A stretch of DNA of 64,000 nucleotides from contig MEPO01000005.1 of NCBI GenBank assembly GCA_001769805.1, positions 181,866 through 245,865 of the forward strand, given 5' to 3'. The position numbers and the translations under genes were made by a program. This stretch comes from Bdellovibrionales bacterium GWA1_52_35. GTDB taxonomy: Bacteria > Bdellovibrionota > UBA1018. Below, piece by piece: positions 27,925-36,962 of the stretch. Numbering within the stretch: position 1 is the stretch's first letter; each line of letters starts with the position of its first letter. The notes under the pieces were generated by a model. It was not told the origin of the DNA, made no database searches, and saw only the letters and a list, made by a program, of their open reading frames with translations.

Positions 27925-28673
27925 TGGAGATGCCGAGCTGGATGTTTTCACGAACACGGTCTTTCATTTATGGGGTGACGCTCCCGCTTTCGGCGCTTCG
28001 CCTGATTGCGGCCCGTCCGGTGCTGATTTTCTGGAGTGTGGTTCCGATCGGGCTGACGCTGGGTCTGTACTACTATCTGATCCGCTGGATTGACACTACG
28101 ATGCAGGGGTTTTTACAAAATTACTTCGCGTCGCTGGGTTGGAATCCGAATGGCTGGGCGGCGGTGTCGGTCTGGATTTTTGCGAAGTTGTTCATGATCA
28201 TAGTGGCGGCGCTGAGCTTCTCGGTGAGTGCAAGTATTCTGGCATCCCCTTTCAACGACTGGCTGGCGGAATGTTCGGAGCCGTGGACGACTCCTCCGCT
28301 ACCCAAGGCACCGTCGTTTTCGTGGCGCGGGAAGGCGCGGTTGATTGGGATTGATGTCTTGAAGTCGCTTTTGGCTTTGGTGGGCACTTTGTTGGCTTTG
28401 GTTGTGGCGTGGGTGCCGGTTTTAAATCTGGTTGCGCTGCTTTCGGCGTTTTTGTTGGTTACCTTTCAGTTCATCAGCTATCCGCAGACCCGCCGGGGTG
28501 AAGGGATCCAAGACGGCTTGCGGTTCCTGTGGCGAAATGTTTTTGCGTGTGCGGGGTTGGGTGCGACGCTTTCGTTTTTATTCGCGATCCCCATTCTTTC
28601 CAGCCTCTGCCTGCCCCTTGCGGTGGTGTCGGGGACTTTGCTGTACGCAAAGGCGCAGGGTAGCAAGGGCTGA
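27924..28673 (+). CDS. EI24/CysZ-like integral membrane protein
   Basis: 249 residues with four to six membrane segments: residues ~30-50, 75-105, 150-180 and 205-240. The pattern SASILASPFNDWLAECSE after the second segment is the recognisable part of the EI24 family, which includes the sulfate transporter CysZ. The start codon shares a base with the previous stop (TGATG), so it is translationally coupled to the DUF3857 protein. Sulfate transport is possible but not demonstrable. Confidence 0.7.
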   Translation: MEMPSWMFSRTRSFIYGVTLPLSALRLIAARPVLIFWSVVPIGLTLGLYYYLIRWIDTTMQGFLQNYFASLGWNPNGWAAVSVWIFAKLFMIIVAALSFSVSASILASPFNDWLAECSEPWTTPPLPKAPSFSWRGKARLIGIDVLKSLLALVGTLLALVVAWVPVLNLVALLSAFLLVTFQFISYPQTRRGEGIQDGLRFLWRNVFACAGLGATLSFLFAIPILSSLCLPLAVVSGTLLYAKAQGSKG

Positions 28674-28720
28674 CAAATCCCAAATAAGGCAGAAATAAGG
28701 CAAAGATTGCCTATCGAGAA

Positions 28721-28760
28721 CCTCCCGCTTTCTTCCGAAAGGTCTTAGGAAGCAGGGAGG
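28721..28760 (+). promoter_or_regulatory. Hairpin that sequesters the ribosome site of the lipoprotein gene
   Basis: CCTCCC at 28721-28726 can pair fully with GGGAGG at 28755-28760, which is the ribosome-binding site for the ATG at 28770. The stem is extended by GCTT(T)C with GGAAGC across one bulge on each side, giving about 11 pairs and a ~16-base loop. Such a structure would hide the Shine-Dalgarno sequence until melted or bound. It could be an RNA thermometer or a protein-controlled switch; this is inference from base pairing only. Confidence 0.45.
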
Positions 28761-28769
28761 CTTTTGCAT

Positions 28770-29528
28770 ATGAATAGTTGGATTTCTTATATCTTCTGCG
28801 GCGCGCTCGCACTCACCCTTTCTCTCGTCACGACCGGCTGCCGCTTCGGCAATCGGATTCAGGAGAAACCTCCTGTCAAAGATGGTCTGACCGGCTTTTA
28901 TGAAACCCTGCCCACTGAGGCCAATGTCTTCGCCAGCTATATTCCCGAAGGCGGAGATGCGTTTCAGGACAAAACCTTTCCTCTTGAACTGGAGCAACTC
29001 CCCGCGGCATTCGCTGAAGATCTTATGAGCGTCATGAGAAATCCCGTCATTTTTCAACTGAAGAAACAATCCACTGACACGGGTTATCTATTCTCGCCTT
29101 ACGATTCCTCGGAATCCCCGCCATTTTTCAAGTTGACTTATGATTCCGCCCTGAACCTGGAGCTGACCGCAGTCGGTAATGAAACTCCCCTTTCGGATAC
29201 TTGCACGGACATCGATTTCCGTTATGTCGGGAAAGGCCGCATCAATGTTCCAGCCACAGGGGCCTATCAGAAAAACTTTGATGACGTTCCCGTGACCATT
29301 TCGGGCCGCGTCGAACTCTCCATCGAATCGGGGCATCTTTTTGAGGGTGAATGCGCATCGGCATTGCAATCACTTTCAGACTGTCTTAAGAATTCTTCGG
29401 CCTGTGCGAAATCTTCGGACTACGCACGCGCCCAAAACATCTTCGGGTTTTATCTCGAAAAAGAACTACTGACTCTGGATGACATTCCCTATGTTTCGCT
29501 TCTCGGTGTCCAGGTCAACTATGAATAG
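28770..29528 (+). CDS. Predicted lipoprotein of unknown function
   Basis: 252 residues with a lipobox (LSLVTTGC, Cys near residue 24) after a hydrophobic signal. The rest is a beta-rich domain without a recognised family; two cysteine pairs may form disulfides (TCTD; CASALQSLSDCLKNSSAC). The ATG at 28770 is ten bases from the GGAGG; the upstream TTG at 28764 would be too close. It follows an intergenic gap that carries the RBS-sequestering hairpin. Likely anchored in the outer membrane. Confidence 0.65.
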   Translation: MNSWISYIFCGALALTLSLVTTGCRFGNRIQEKPPVKDGLTGFYETLPTEANVFASYIPEGGDAFQDKTFPLELEQLPAAFAEDLMSVMRNPVIFQLKKQSTDTGYLFSPYDSSESPPFFKLTYDSALNLELTAVGNETPLSDTCTDIDFRYVGKGRINVPATGAYQKNFDDVPVTISGRVELSIESGHLFEGECASALQSLSDCLKNSSACAKSSDYARAQNIFGFYLEKELLTLDDIPYVSLLGVQVNYE

Positions 29529-29536
29529 GATTGCTC

Positions 29537-30169
29537 ATGAAACTCTCCAACCAAATCGTGATCGCCACGTCCAATCGCGGCAAGTTTGAGGAATTCGAGG
29601 TTCTGTTTTCGAAATACCCGGAACTCAGTTTATTGAACGCCGCGGATCTGGTCACGAATATCGATAAGCTCGGCTTGGTTGAAAAGCACGACATTTACAT
29701 GGACAATGCTATAGAGAAAGCGCGTTTCGTTTCCAAAGCCTGTCATTACCCAGTACTCGCGGACGATTCGGGACTTGAAGTCGATCTGCTGGGTGGCAGA
29801 CCCGGAGTTCGCAGTGCCCGTTTCGCCCCCCCGACTCCTGGCAAAACCCAGGACCAGGCCAATATCGATTATCTCCTCAGTCAGCTCAAATCCGACAGCC
29901 CCACGACCGCCCGCTTTGTCTGCAATCTGGCCCTGCTCGTCGAGGGCATCGTCATTCAATCCGCAGGCGTTCTTGAGGGTGAACTGAGCTACACTCCGCG
30001 AGGCAATAATGGGTTCGGTTATGATCCGATCTTTGTTCCCAAGGGTTCAACCAAGACGCTGGCTGAAATGAGCGATGCCGAGAAAAACTCGATTTCCCAC
30101 CGGGCACGCGCGGTTCACGAACTCATGGAACAAGTACGCAACCTTTCGATTGTGCTGGCGAGACCCTGA
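29537..30169 (+). CDS. rdgB: XTP/dITP diphosphatase (RdgB/HAM1)
   Basis: 210 residues. The nucleotide-binding start VIATSNRGKFEEFEVLF and the catalytic segment VLADDSGLEVDLLGGRPGVRSARFA are diagnostic, followed by GNNGFGYDPIFVP and ISHRARA. It removes deaminated purine nucleotides from the pool. The ATG at 29537 gives the normal family start; the frame extends two codons upstream to a TTG. Its TGA is immediately followed by the next ATG. Confidence 0.94.
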   Translation: MKLSNQIVIATSNRGKFEEFEVLFSKYPELSLLNAADLVTNIDKLGLVEKHDIYMDNAIEKARFVSKACHYPVLADDSGLEVDLLGGRPGVRSARFAPPTPGKTQDQANIDYLLSQLKSDSPTTARFVCNLALLVEGIVIQSAGVLEGELSYTPRGNNGFGYDPIFVPKGSTKTLAEMSDAEKNSISHRARAVHELMEQVRNLSIVLARP

Positions 30170-31099
30170 ATGCCCGTCGTCATCGATTTTCACGTGCATG
30201 CCTGGCCCGGAAAAGCGATTTACGAGGGGTGGCTGGGGCAACTCCGCAAACAGGGGCGCCGCTGGTGGAAACCGGTTTCCTCTTCCATGCACTCGATGCA
30301 GACCTTTGTCCGGCATCTGCCAGAACCTGCACGAAGAAGACTCGACGAGCTCGGATCCCTCACCCCGATTCCAGGCCTGCTGCTCGAATCAACGATCGGT
30401 GACCTGATTCACGCCATGCAAAAATCGGGGGTCGACCGGGCCGTTCTGATCGCCCATCCTCCGTTCATCTCAAATGACTTTGTGATCGAAGCCTGCCGCA
30501 CCTATCCGGAGCTCGTGCCGGTGGTCAACATCACGCGCGATACTCTGCGCCCGGCTGTCACCCTCAAAGCCATGGTCAAACGAGGCGCCAAGGCTCTGAA
30601 AATCCATACCGCCGCTGATGGTGAAGGCCCGGATTCTCCCCGCTATAATCTCCTGCTCAAGACTGCGGCAGAGTTGAATCTCCCGGTGATTCTTCACACG
30701 GGCTGCATCCATTCCCATGTGCTCTACAAACAGCCTCAGCTCGGCAATGCGGAGCTCTTCAAACCCTGGTTTAAGGAATTCCGGGAACTCCGTTTCATTC
30801 TCGCGCACATGAACTATCACGAGCCTGAAATTGCATTTGATCTGGCCGAAGAACACTTCAACCTTTACATGGACACTTCCTGGCAACCTGCCGAAGTCAT
30901 AGGCGAAGCTGTAAGGCGCATCGGCGCCGACCGCGTCCTCTTCGGCACCGACTGGCCTTACGTCGGAGGCAATCTCGCTGTAGGCCTCGGCAGAATCCGG
31001 GAATGCCTCGAGGCAGGAACATTGAACCAGGACCAAGCCCGTGCCATTCTGGGAGAAAACGCAGCCAAGCTCCTGGGAATCGACCTTCATGCCGCTTGA
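30170..31099 (+). CDS. Amidohydrolase-2 family metal-dependent hydrolase
   Basis: 309 residues, TIM-barrel amidohydrolase. Metal-binding HxH is in VIDFHVHAWPG at the N-terminus; further ligands are in ALKIHTAADG, ILHTGCIHSH and FGTDWPYVGG (Asp). The family includes decarboxylases and lactonases, so no substrate is assigned. It starts directly after the rdgB stop and overlaps the next gene by 11 bases, indicating one operon. Confidence 0.85.
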   Translation: MPVVIDFHVHAWPGKAIYEGWLGQLRKQGRRWWKPVSSSMHSMQTFVRHLPEPARRRLDELGSLTPIPGLLLESTIGDLIHAMQKSGVDRAVLIAHPPFISNDFVIEACRTYPELVPVVNITRDTLRPAVTLKAMVKRGAKALKIHTAADGEGPDSPRYNLLLKTAAELNLPVILHTGCIHSHVLYKQPQLGNAELFKPWFKEFRELRFILAHMNYHEPEIAFDLAEEHFNLYMDTSWQPAEVIGEAVRRIGADRVLFGTDWPYVGGNLAVGLGRIRECLEAGTLNQDQARAILGENAAKLLGIDLHAA

Positions 31100-32036
31100 A
31101 CTTTTAAATATTTCAGCCGATCGCCTCTCGCAATTACCAAAGGAAAAGACCGTCTTTTTCTTCCCAGTCAGCGCCCTGGAAGACCACGGACCTCACCTGC
31201 CCCTGGGTTTAAAACTTTTTGAAGCCCGGAAGCTTTGCGAGCTCGCGGCCACCCGTCTCGAACGTGAACTCCCCGACTGGACCGGCGTGATCATGCCCGA
31301 CGCGCCTTTGGGCGTGGACACGGTGACGACCGCGACCGCCCTTCCCGTACGCGCTCATGTTTTAAGAGATTGGCTCCTGGACTGCTCGCGAGGTCTGATG
31401 CGACACGGCTTTGTCCATTTCGCCTGCTTTTCAGGACACCTCTGCCCCAGACAACTGACCGCAATTGAAGAAGCCGGCAAAATGCTGCTTCGCGGACGCG
31501 CTTGGCTTCCATCCAGTCTTTCCAAACGGGCCAAACGGGCCAGACGTGGTCACACCCGCGCCACACTGGTCTCGGCCTGCTCGGCACTGGTTAGTGCCAG
31601 GGAAGTTCGCCGCTCACCACTCTGGGCCGATCCGCCGGAACACGGCGGTGCCGGGGATACGGGGATCGGTCTTTATCTTTCTCCTGCTGCAGTCGCAAGT
31701 TCGTTTGTGGAACTGAGTGCGAAACAACAAACCGGAAGTTACTGGCGTCGGGGCCTTCTCCGCTCCCGAAGAAAACTGGGTGGCTACTGGGGAATCCCGG
31801 CGGATGCTGAAGCGAGTGAAGGCCAAAAGCACCTCGAAAACAAAATGAACGATATTTTCCCCAAGCTCCGTGCGACCTGGGAGGGCTCCAACCCGAACCA
31901 TCTCTTCCGGTCGTGGTACTCGGTTATTCCACCCAACAAGGGGTTTTTCAAAATCTGGGTCCTGGCCTTTGTCCTGATCGCGATCCTGTGGATCTGGACG
32001 TTTTTCGCGATTGAAGGCCTGATCACCACGGTCTGA
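31089..32036 (+). CDS. Degenerate creatininase-family protein with C-terminal membrane anchor
   Basis: 315 residues from the ATG at 31089, overlapping the previous gene by 11 bases. The N-terminal part matches creatininase-type amidohydrolases ([43 protein letters not shown]). Expected metal-ligand segments are altered: the Asp after HLPLG is replaced (GLKLFEA) and the GHGGN motif reads SGHLCPRQ. A membrane helix (WVLAFVLIAILWIWTFFAI) sits at the very C-terminus, which normal creatininases lack. Catalysis is therefore doubtful; it may be a membrane-tethered relative with a new role. Confidence 0.65.
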   Translation: MPLELLNISADRLSQLPKEKTVFFFPVSALEDHGPHLPLGLKLFEARKLCELAATRLERELPDWTGVIMPDAPLGVDTVTTATALPVRAHVLRDWLLDCSRGLMRHGFVHFACFSGHLCPRQLTAIEEAGKMLLRGRAWLPSSLSKRAKRARRGHTRATLVSACSALVSAREVRRSPLWADPPEHGGAGDTGIGLYLSPAAVASSFVELSAKQQTGSYWRRGLLRSRRKLGGYWGIPADAEASEGQKHLENKMNDIFPKLRATWEGSNPNHLFRSWYSVIPPNKGFFKIWVLAFVLIAILWIWTFFAIEGLITTV

Positions 32037-32160
32037 GCGTCAGTTTTCTGGCACCTTCTTATCCTCTATTGCTCAAACCTGAATTGACTCACTTCTGCCG
32101 GCGATTCATAATGAATAGGCATTTTGAACTTTGCCCAAGAAGGGCGAAAAGGGGCTAAGA

Positions 32161-34002
32161 ATGGCCGAGATCCTCCGACCTTTTGCTGATTCCAATAAAC
32201 CAGGTCAACCCGACGGCCGACTGCTTGCTTTCCGCATGGAAATCGAGAAGCTCGAAAGTCATCGCGCTGAGACTCTTCGCAAGTATGAGGACACCCTTCG
32301 CACTCTGGGCAGGCAGAAACAAGTCACGGCCCATCTCCTGAAGCGGCTCGAAAGAACCGAACTGCAGTTCACCCAGGAGCAGGGCCGGATGAAAAAAGCC
32401 CAGGAGATGATTGCTTCCTACAGCAAGCAGTGGAGCCAGATGGTCGATAACGACCGTAAACTTCGCGCCGCTTTCACGGACCTGCAAAAAAGAACCAAAG
32501 CTCTTGATGACGAACGCATTCGGCTTCGGGATGAAAAATCGGTCAACGAGACTGAACTCACACGGATCAAAGGCGAACTTGCCAATGCCAGCCAGAATCA
32601 CGGAAATCTGGACCGACGCTACCGACAATTACAGGAAGACCTGTTGAATTTGGAACGCCTCCATCAAGAGCACCAACACAACACGACCCTGATCGAAGAA
32701 GAACTGGAACATACCAAGACCGCCCTCACCGTCTCCGAACAGAATCATGCGCGCTTCAAAGAAGAAGCTTCTGATACGCGATTCCGGGCGGAACAGCTCA
32801 AACGCGAACTGGACGTGGCCAAACTGTGTACCCATGAGCTGGAACGACTGCATCAGGAAGCACTTGCGCGTGAGCAGAAGTGCCTGACGGAAATCACTGA
32901 TTGCAAAAACACCATCGCGAACCTGACGAACGCCCTCTCCGCTGAACGCTCGGCCCACAAAGACAACCGTGAACGCCTCGAAAGCACTGAACGCGCCTAT
33001 GAACAGTTGATGAAAGACCGCACGGACCTCGTTCGGCGCGGTGACGAGGCCTATGCAGAACTGGCACGAATCAGCAAACTTCTGGACGACACGCGCAACC
33101 AAGCCCAGCTCACCGAAGCCAAACTCATTCACGAGCGGGATTCGGCCATCGAGAAGACAAAATCTCTTGAACTGGAACTTAATGCTCAAAACGGGCGCTA
33201 TGCGAATGCCACCGCCGAAAACATCCAGGTCTCAGAAGAGCTGAACCGCCGATCCAGCTCCCTGCTGCTGGAACAGGCCGCACATAAAGCCACCGAGGAA
33301 GCTCTGAACAAGACAGAATCTCTCTACCAGCAGCTGATGGGGGATCGGACCGCTCTCGTGAAACGCGGCGATGAAGCTTATCGGGAGGTCGCCCATTTTC
33401 AGATCCAGCTTGAAAACCTCCGGGCCGAACACCAGGAAGCCCTGCTCACGGCAAGAAACCTGGAAGCCGAACTCTCCGTAATACGGGATCAGCTGCGCCA
33501 GAGCGAACAGGACCGGGTCACGAGCACCTGCCAGCAGGATGCTTTGCAATCCGAGCTCGAGAGACAGCAGGAAGAACTGGATTCAATCCAGCTCAGTCTT
33601 GAAAGCCGCGATCAGCAAGAGCAGCAACTCCGTGACGAGCTCCTGCAGTCGCAAACCCTGCTCGAACAGCTTTCAGAAGACCGCTGCAATCTGACCCAGG
33701 AAAATGAAACCATTCGGGGTGAACTCCGGGATTCTCAAGCGGCACTCGAGACGGCTCGCGAGGAACTCCGGGCGCAGAAACACGAAGTGAACGGGATCAA
33801 GGCCGCCCTCTCGCAGTCGCTGGCCGTTTCTCAGAACATCGAGGCGGAACGCGGGCGCCTGCAGAATGAACTTGATGAAGTCCGGAGGGGCGCGGAGAAG
33901 AGTCGTCATGATTTTTCGCTACTGAACCAGAAGCTCAAACGCAGAAGCACCGACGAGCGGGATCCTTTTTTGTCCGACCACAACATTCAGCCAAGCTGCT
34001 GA
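32161..34002 (+). CDS. Long coiled-coil protein A
   Basis: About 613 residues, nearly all heptad-rich coiled coil (RMEIEKLESHRAETLRKYED and onward), with an internal repeat of about 120 residues: the segment ERAYEQLMKDRTDLVRRGDE near residue 280 recurs as ESLYQQLMGDRTALVKRGDE near 395. No signal peptide or membrane segment. The ATG at 32161 follows AAGGGG; a longer in-frame start at 32131 exists. Probably a cytoskeletal or scaffold-like filament protein. It is paired with the next coiled-coil gene, which has a related sequence style. Confidence 0.65.
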   Translation: MAEILRPFADSNKPGQPDGRLLAFRMEIEKLESHRAETLRKYEDTLRTLGRQKQVTAHLLKRLERTELQFTQEQGRMKKAQEMIASYSKQWSQMVDNDRKLRAAFTDLQKRTKALDDERIRLRDEKSVNETELTRIKGELANASQNHGNLDRRYRQLQEDLLNLERLHQEHQHNTTLIEEELEHTKTALTVSEQNHARFKEEASDTRFRAEQLKRELDVAKLCTHELERLHQEALAREQKCLTEITDCKNTIANLTNALSAERSAHKDNRERLESTERAYEQLMKDRTDLVRRGDEAYAELARISKLLDDTRNQAQLTEAKLIHERDSAIEKTKSLELELNAQNGRYANATAENIQVSEELNRRSSSLLLEQAAHKATEEALNKTESLYQQLMGDRTALVKRGDEAYREVAHFQIQLENLRAEHQEALLTARNLEAELSVIRDQLRQSEQDRVTSTCQQDALQSELERQQEELDSIQLSLESRDQQEQQLRDELLQSQTLLEQLSEDRCNLTQENETIRGELRDSQAALETAREELRAQKHEVNGIKAALSQSLAVSQNIEAERGRLQNELDEVRRGAEKSRHDFSLLNQKLKRRSTDERDPFLSDHNIQPSC

Positions 34003-34036
34003 TTGACTCTGTTCCTTGGGAGTTCATAATAGAAAG

Positions 34037-35167
34037 ATGAATCCGGAAGTCATTAAATTATTTGGCGAAAAGAACTCAAAAAGCGAAGGCTCACCTGCCC
34101 TGACGCATGAAATCGATTCCTTATGGAAGATGTCCGAAACTCTGGTCGAAGCCCGCCAGAAGCTGGAACTCCCGCTTCGCCAGATGCTCTCTCGCTCAGC
34201 CCAGGCCGAAAAAGAACTGGTCGAAACTCGCACGACAGTTGCCCAGAGCCGAGAAAATTATGAGCGCAGCACGGAGCAGGTTCGCGTTCTGAAAGCGCAG
34301 CTCGAAAAGCAGCACCATGAAAATCTGACTTTGACTCACAAGAACTCAACACTGGAGCAAAGATCCCAGCACCTGGAACGGGATCGCGAAAAACTGATGA
34401 CGTGCCTGAATTCGGAGCGGAAGCGCGCGATGGATTCGGCGGCCCAACTCCGCACGCTGACGACCACGCTCGAAAACAAAGAGCAGGAGTTCAAGCAGGT
34501 TTCGCAGGCCTTGCAGCAGTACCAGAGTCATTGGTCGCGACTAGTCGAAAATGACCGTAAATTGCGGGAAATCATCCGTCAGCAGCAGTCGATGATGCGG
34601 ACAAGGATTGAAGAGCAGAAGATCCTGGCAGCGGCGGAACGCTCAGGCCTGGAAAGTCGGATCGAGCAACTGGCCCGCGAGAAGGAAATTCTTGAAAAGC
34701 AGGTCGCCATGAGCGCGAAGGAGCTGCAGACGGAACATGCGGCACTGAAAACCACTTCAGAGGCGCTTCAGAATTATCAGGTGCAGTGGAATACGATTTT
34801 GAATACGGATCGGCAGCTGAGGATGCGGATCACGAAGCTGGAGCAGGAGCTGCAGCAGCAGAAGACACTGGTCAACCGTTTCGGGCCGATTGACGACCGC
34901 AATCTGCTCGAACGCCGCGAGACTGACTCCCGCTCCGAAATTGAGCGCCTCCGGGGACAGTTGGTCGCGAAGGCTTCACTCGAGCGCGAGTTGAGCGAGC
35001 AGAAGTCACGAAATGAAGAATTTCTGAAGGAATTTACCCGCGAATCCCAGCGTTATCGTGAATTGGCCGAGCAGGACCACTCCAATCAGCTCGCCCTCTG
35101 GGAGAAGCTCAAGCAGGCAGAAAATACGATCGCTGCCCTGAACAAAGGCGCCCAAGCCCTGCTCTAG
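34037..35167 (+). CDS. Long coiled-coil protein B
   Basis: About 376 residues of coiled coil (heptads rich in E, Q, K, R, L), beginning with a short non-coiled head (MNPEVIKLFGEKNSKSEGSP). It contains two copies of a WSRLVENDRKLR/WNTILNTDRQLR element and a similar WSQMVDNDRKLRAA element occurs in protein A, so the two genes share ancestry. The ATG at 34037 has a weak ribosome site. Last gene before tRNA-Pro; function unknown. Confidence 0.65.
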   Translation: MNPEVIKLFGEKNSKSEGSPALTHEIDSLWKMSETLVEARQKLELPLRQMLSRSAQAEKELVETRTTVAQSRENYERSTEQVRVLKAQLEKQHHENLTLTHKNSTLEQRSQHLERDREKLMTCLNSERKRAMDSAAQLRTLTTTLENKEQEFKQVSQALQQYQSHWSRLVENDRKLREIIRQQQSMMRTRIEEQKILAAAERSGLESRIEQLAREKEILEKQVAMSAKELQTEHAALKTTSEALQNYQVQWNTILNTDRQLRMRITKLEQELQQQKTLVNRFGPIDDRNLLERRETDSRSEIERLRGQLVAKASLERELSEQKSRNEEFLKEFTRESQRYRELAEQDHSNQLALWEKLKQAENTIAALNKGAQALL

Positions 35168-35175
35168 CGCTGTGC

Positions 35176-35204
35176 TTGACATCTTCCTGAATCTCTTCTA
35201 GTTT
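35176..35204 (+). promoter_or_regulatory. Promoter of tRNA-Pro
   Basis: A perfect -35 TTGACA at 35176-35181 stands 17 bases from TAGTTTAT (about 35199-35206). The expected transcription start lies ~20 bases before the tRNA 5' end. The -10 is a partial match, but the position and spacing fit a sigma-70 tRNA promoter. Confidence 0.6.
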
Positions 35205-35231
35205 ATGGTTTCTTTCCCGCTCAAAATGCAT

Positions 35232-35311
<80 letters not shown>

Positions 35312-35319
35312 ATTTCCCG

Positions 35320-35353
35320 CCTCCTAAGTTTTCAATACTTTGGGGGTTTTTTT
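35320..35353 (+). terminator. Terminator downstream of tRNA-Pro
   Basis: CCTCCTAAG pairs with CTTTGGGGG (one mismatch and one wobble) around a nine-base loop, followed by seven T. It lies on the element side of attL, so the element supplies the terminator for the reconstituted tRNA. Confidence 0.6.
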
Positions 35354-35396
35354 ATTTCTACCCCGTTTACTACCTTAAAGCAGACCGCCTCATTCT

Positions 35397-36704
35397 TCAA
35401 CCGGGTGTAGCACCGGTGTAGCATTTACCTTGGGCTACTTGCATCTGAGTTTTCGCTTTCACAAACTCAGTCGCACTGTCCATGAAGGCTCTTGCACGAT
35501 CGAGAGCACCATCATTTCCACCTTCTAAAGCCTTACCCATCGCCGCTGAAATCACCTGAGACACAAACTCATCAGCAGCACTTAATTCAGAACTATTGGC
35601 GCATTTAGCGCCATTGTCAAAGCGAAAGTCATCCCGCACGCAGAGGTCACCATCCAACAGGTGTGTGTAGACCTTAGCGGTCGTTGTAATTTCGGAATGC
35701 CCCAAAAGCATTGAGACCTTCTTCAAACCCCATCCAGAACGGATTTTATTGCTGCCATAGCTATGCCGGAGCGTGTGCAGATCGATGCGTTTATCGATGC
35801 CAACGTGCCTGGCCGCTTTCTGAAGTGGTTTCAGAAATGAATCCTGATGAGGCCGAGTTCCATCGGCATAAGTGAATACGTAGGTGTGCTTACTTTTAAC
35901 CTGCTTCAACGCATTTAAGGCAGTTTCCTCCAAGGGAATATTCCGCGCCTGGCCGGTTTTGCTTTTTCTGACAGCCAAGAATCCACTCTTGTAATCGATA
36001 TCCGTCCACTTAAGCGCAAGTGCCTCACCTCGTCTTAACCCGGTACCAGCGAGAAACTGGATGAGCGGCAGAACCAAAGGGTTCTCGGTTTCGGTTTCAA
36101 GCGCCTTCAACAAGGCCGTCACTTCTTCCGGAATGAGGAAATTGATCTCACGTTGGGGCGCATTCTTCGGGAAAAACTTTGTAAAATCCCTAAGTCGCCT
36201 GACCGGATTCTCTCCTTCATTACAGATTTCAATGTAGAGATCACCGATGAGACAAAGAAGCGTATGCGTTTTGTGGATGGAAGCCCTTCCCAATCCCTTC
36301 TCTCGCATTGAAAGATAAAATTTATAAAGCTTGTCCCTGGAGAGTTCATCGAACCCGGACGCCCCGAGAGCAGGCCTGATATACTGCTCAATTCTCGCCC
36401 GGTTTTCAGTTTGCCAGAGTTTACGCCCACCTTGAAATCGCGAGTGTTCATAAAACCGATCAATGACCATTGAAACAGTCAGGCGTTCCCCTTTGGTAAT
36501 GATCAGTAATGAAGGATCGTTACCATTGCCTAATGCCCTGCGCACTTGGGCTTCCATTAGAAGTGCTTCGTCTTTAGTTATTCCAGCGGTAATGGCCTTC
36601 CATTGACCGTTGACCTGAGAGCGCCAGCGGACCATCCACTTTAATACGCCGCTGGGAGTCCGTCGTTTATATATATTAGTTCGAATTGTAAGTAAGCGTT
36701 TCAT
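35397..36704 (-). CDS. int: Tyrosine recombinase/integrase
   Basis: 435 residues. A SAM-like core-binding domain (residues ~85-185) precedes the catalytic domain. Catalytic residues: Arg in GTGLRRGEALALKWTDID (near residue 235), a Lys in the beta-hairpin RKSKTGQARNIPL, HxxR in DLHTLRHSYGSN, His in SMLLGHSEITTTAKVYTH with the nucleophile Tyr. The N-terminal ~60 residues form an AP2-like arm-binding domain. It inserts the element into tRNA-Pro, whose gene is ~90 bases away. Its 3' end contains the candidate arm-site repeat. The ATG overlaps the xis stop (ATGA). Confidence 0.95.
   Translation of the reverse strand: MKRLLTIRTNIYKRRTPSGVLKWMVRWRSQVNGQWKAITAGITKDEALLMEAQVRRALGNGNDPSLLIITKGERLTVSMVIDRFYEHSRFQGGRKLWQTENRARIEQYIRPALGASGFDELSRDKLYKFYLSMREKGLGRASIHKTHTLLCLIGDLYIEICNEGENPVRRLRDFTKFFPKNAPQREINFLIPEEVTALLKALETETENPLVLPLIQFLAGTGLRRGEALALKWTDIDYKSGFLAVRKSKTGQARNIPLEETALNALKQVKSKHTYVFTYADGTRPHQDSFLKPLQKAARHVGIDKRIDLHTLRHSYGSNKIRSGWGLKKVSMLLGHSEITTTAKVYTHLLDGDLCVRDDFRFDNGAKCANSSELSAADEFVSQVISAAMGKALEGGNDGALDRARAFMDSATEFVKAKTQMQVAQGKCYTGATPG
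35403..35423 (+). repeat. Left copy of 21-bp terminal repeat (candidate integrase arm site)
   Basis: The sequence GGTGTAGCACCGGTGTAGCA (with one more leading G) is two near-identical halves of GGTGTAGCA and is repeated exactly at 63635-63655, near the other end, in the same orientation. It lies about 140 bases inside attL, within the last codons of int. Similar halves are spaced like arm-type binding sites, but binding is inferred. Confidence 0.55.
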
Positions 36705-36949
36705 GTTTCAAGTCCCTGAAGCCCTCGTTCCATAAGCAACCATTCGACAAAGGCTTTTTTTGGATATCTCACTTCTTTAAAAACTATAATTCTGGGTGGC
36801 TTCTTTTGATGTTTCCTGAGCCGACTCAGATTATGCACCTCTTCCTCGGTGCAGCCCAGAATTTCTGAAACATCCTGCACACTCAGGAACACCTTCTTTT
36901 TATAGATAGAGTTGATTTCCTGCATAATACCCTCAACTACCTCTTTCAT
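36701..36949 (-). CDS. Excisionase/AlpA-like helix-turn-helix protein
   Basis: 82 residues from the ATG at 36949, which is preceded by GGAGG; the upstream frame from 37036 has no such site. A MerR/AlpA-type helix-turn-helix is seen in FLSVQDVSEILGCTEEEVHNLSR, followed by a wing (PRIIVFKEVRYPKKAFVEWL). The gene overlaps int by four bases. Such small proteins direct excision by bending att DNA, and some also activate int. Confidence 0.72.
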   Translation of the reverse strand: MKEVVEGIMQEINSIYKKKVFLSVQDVSEILGCTEEEVHNLSRLRKHQKKPPRIIVFKEVRYPKKAFVEWLLMERGLQGLET

Positions 36950-36962
36950 TTTTCCTCCGCTC

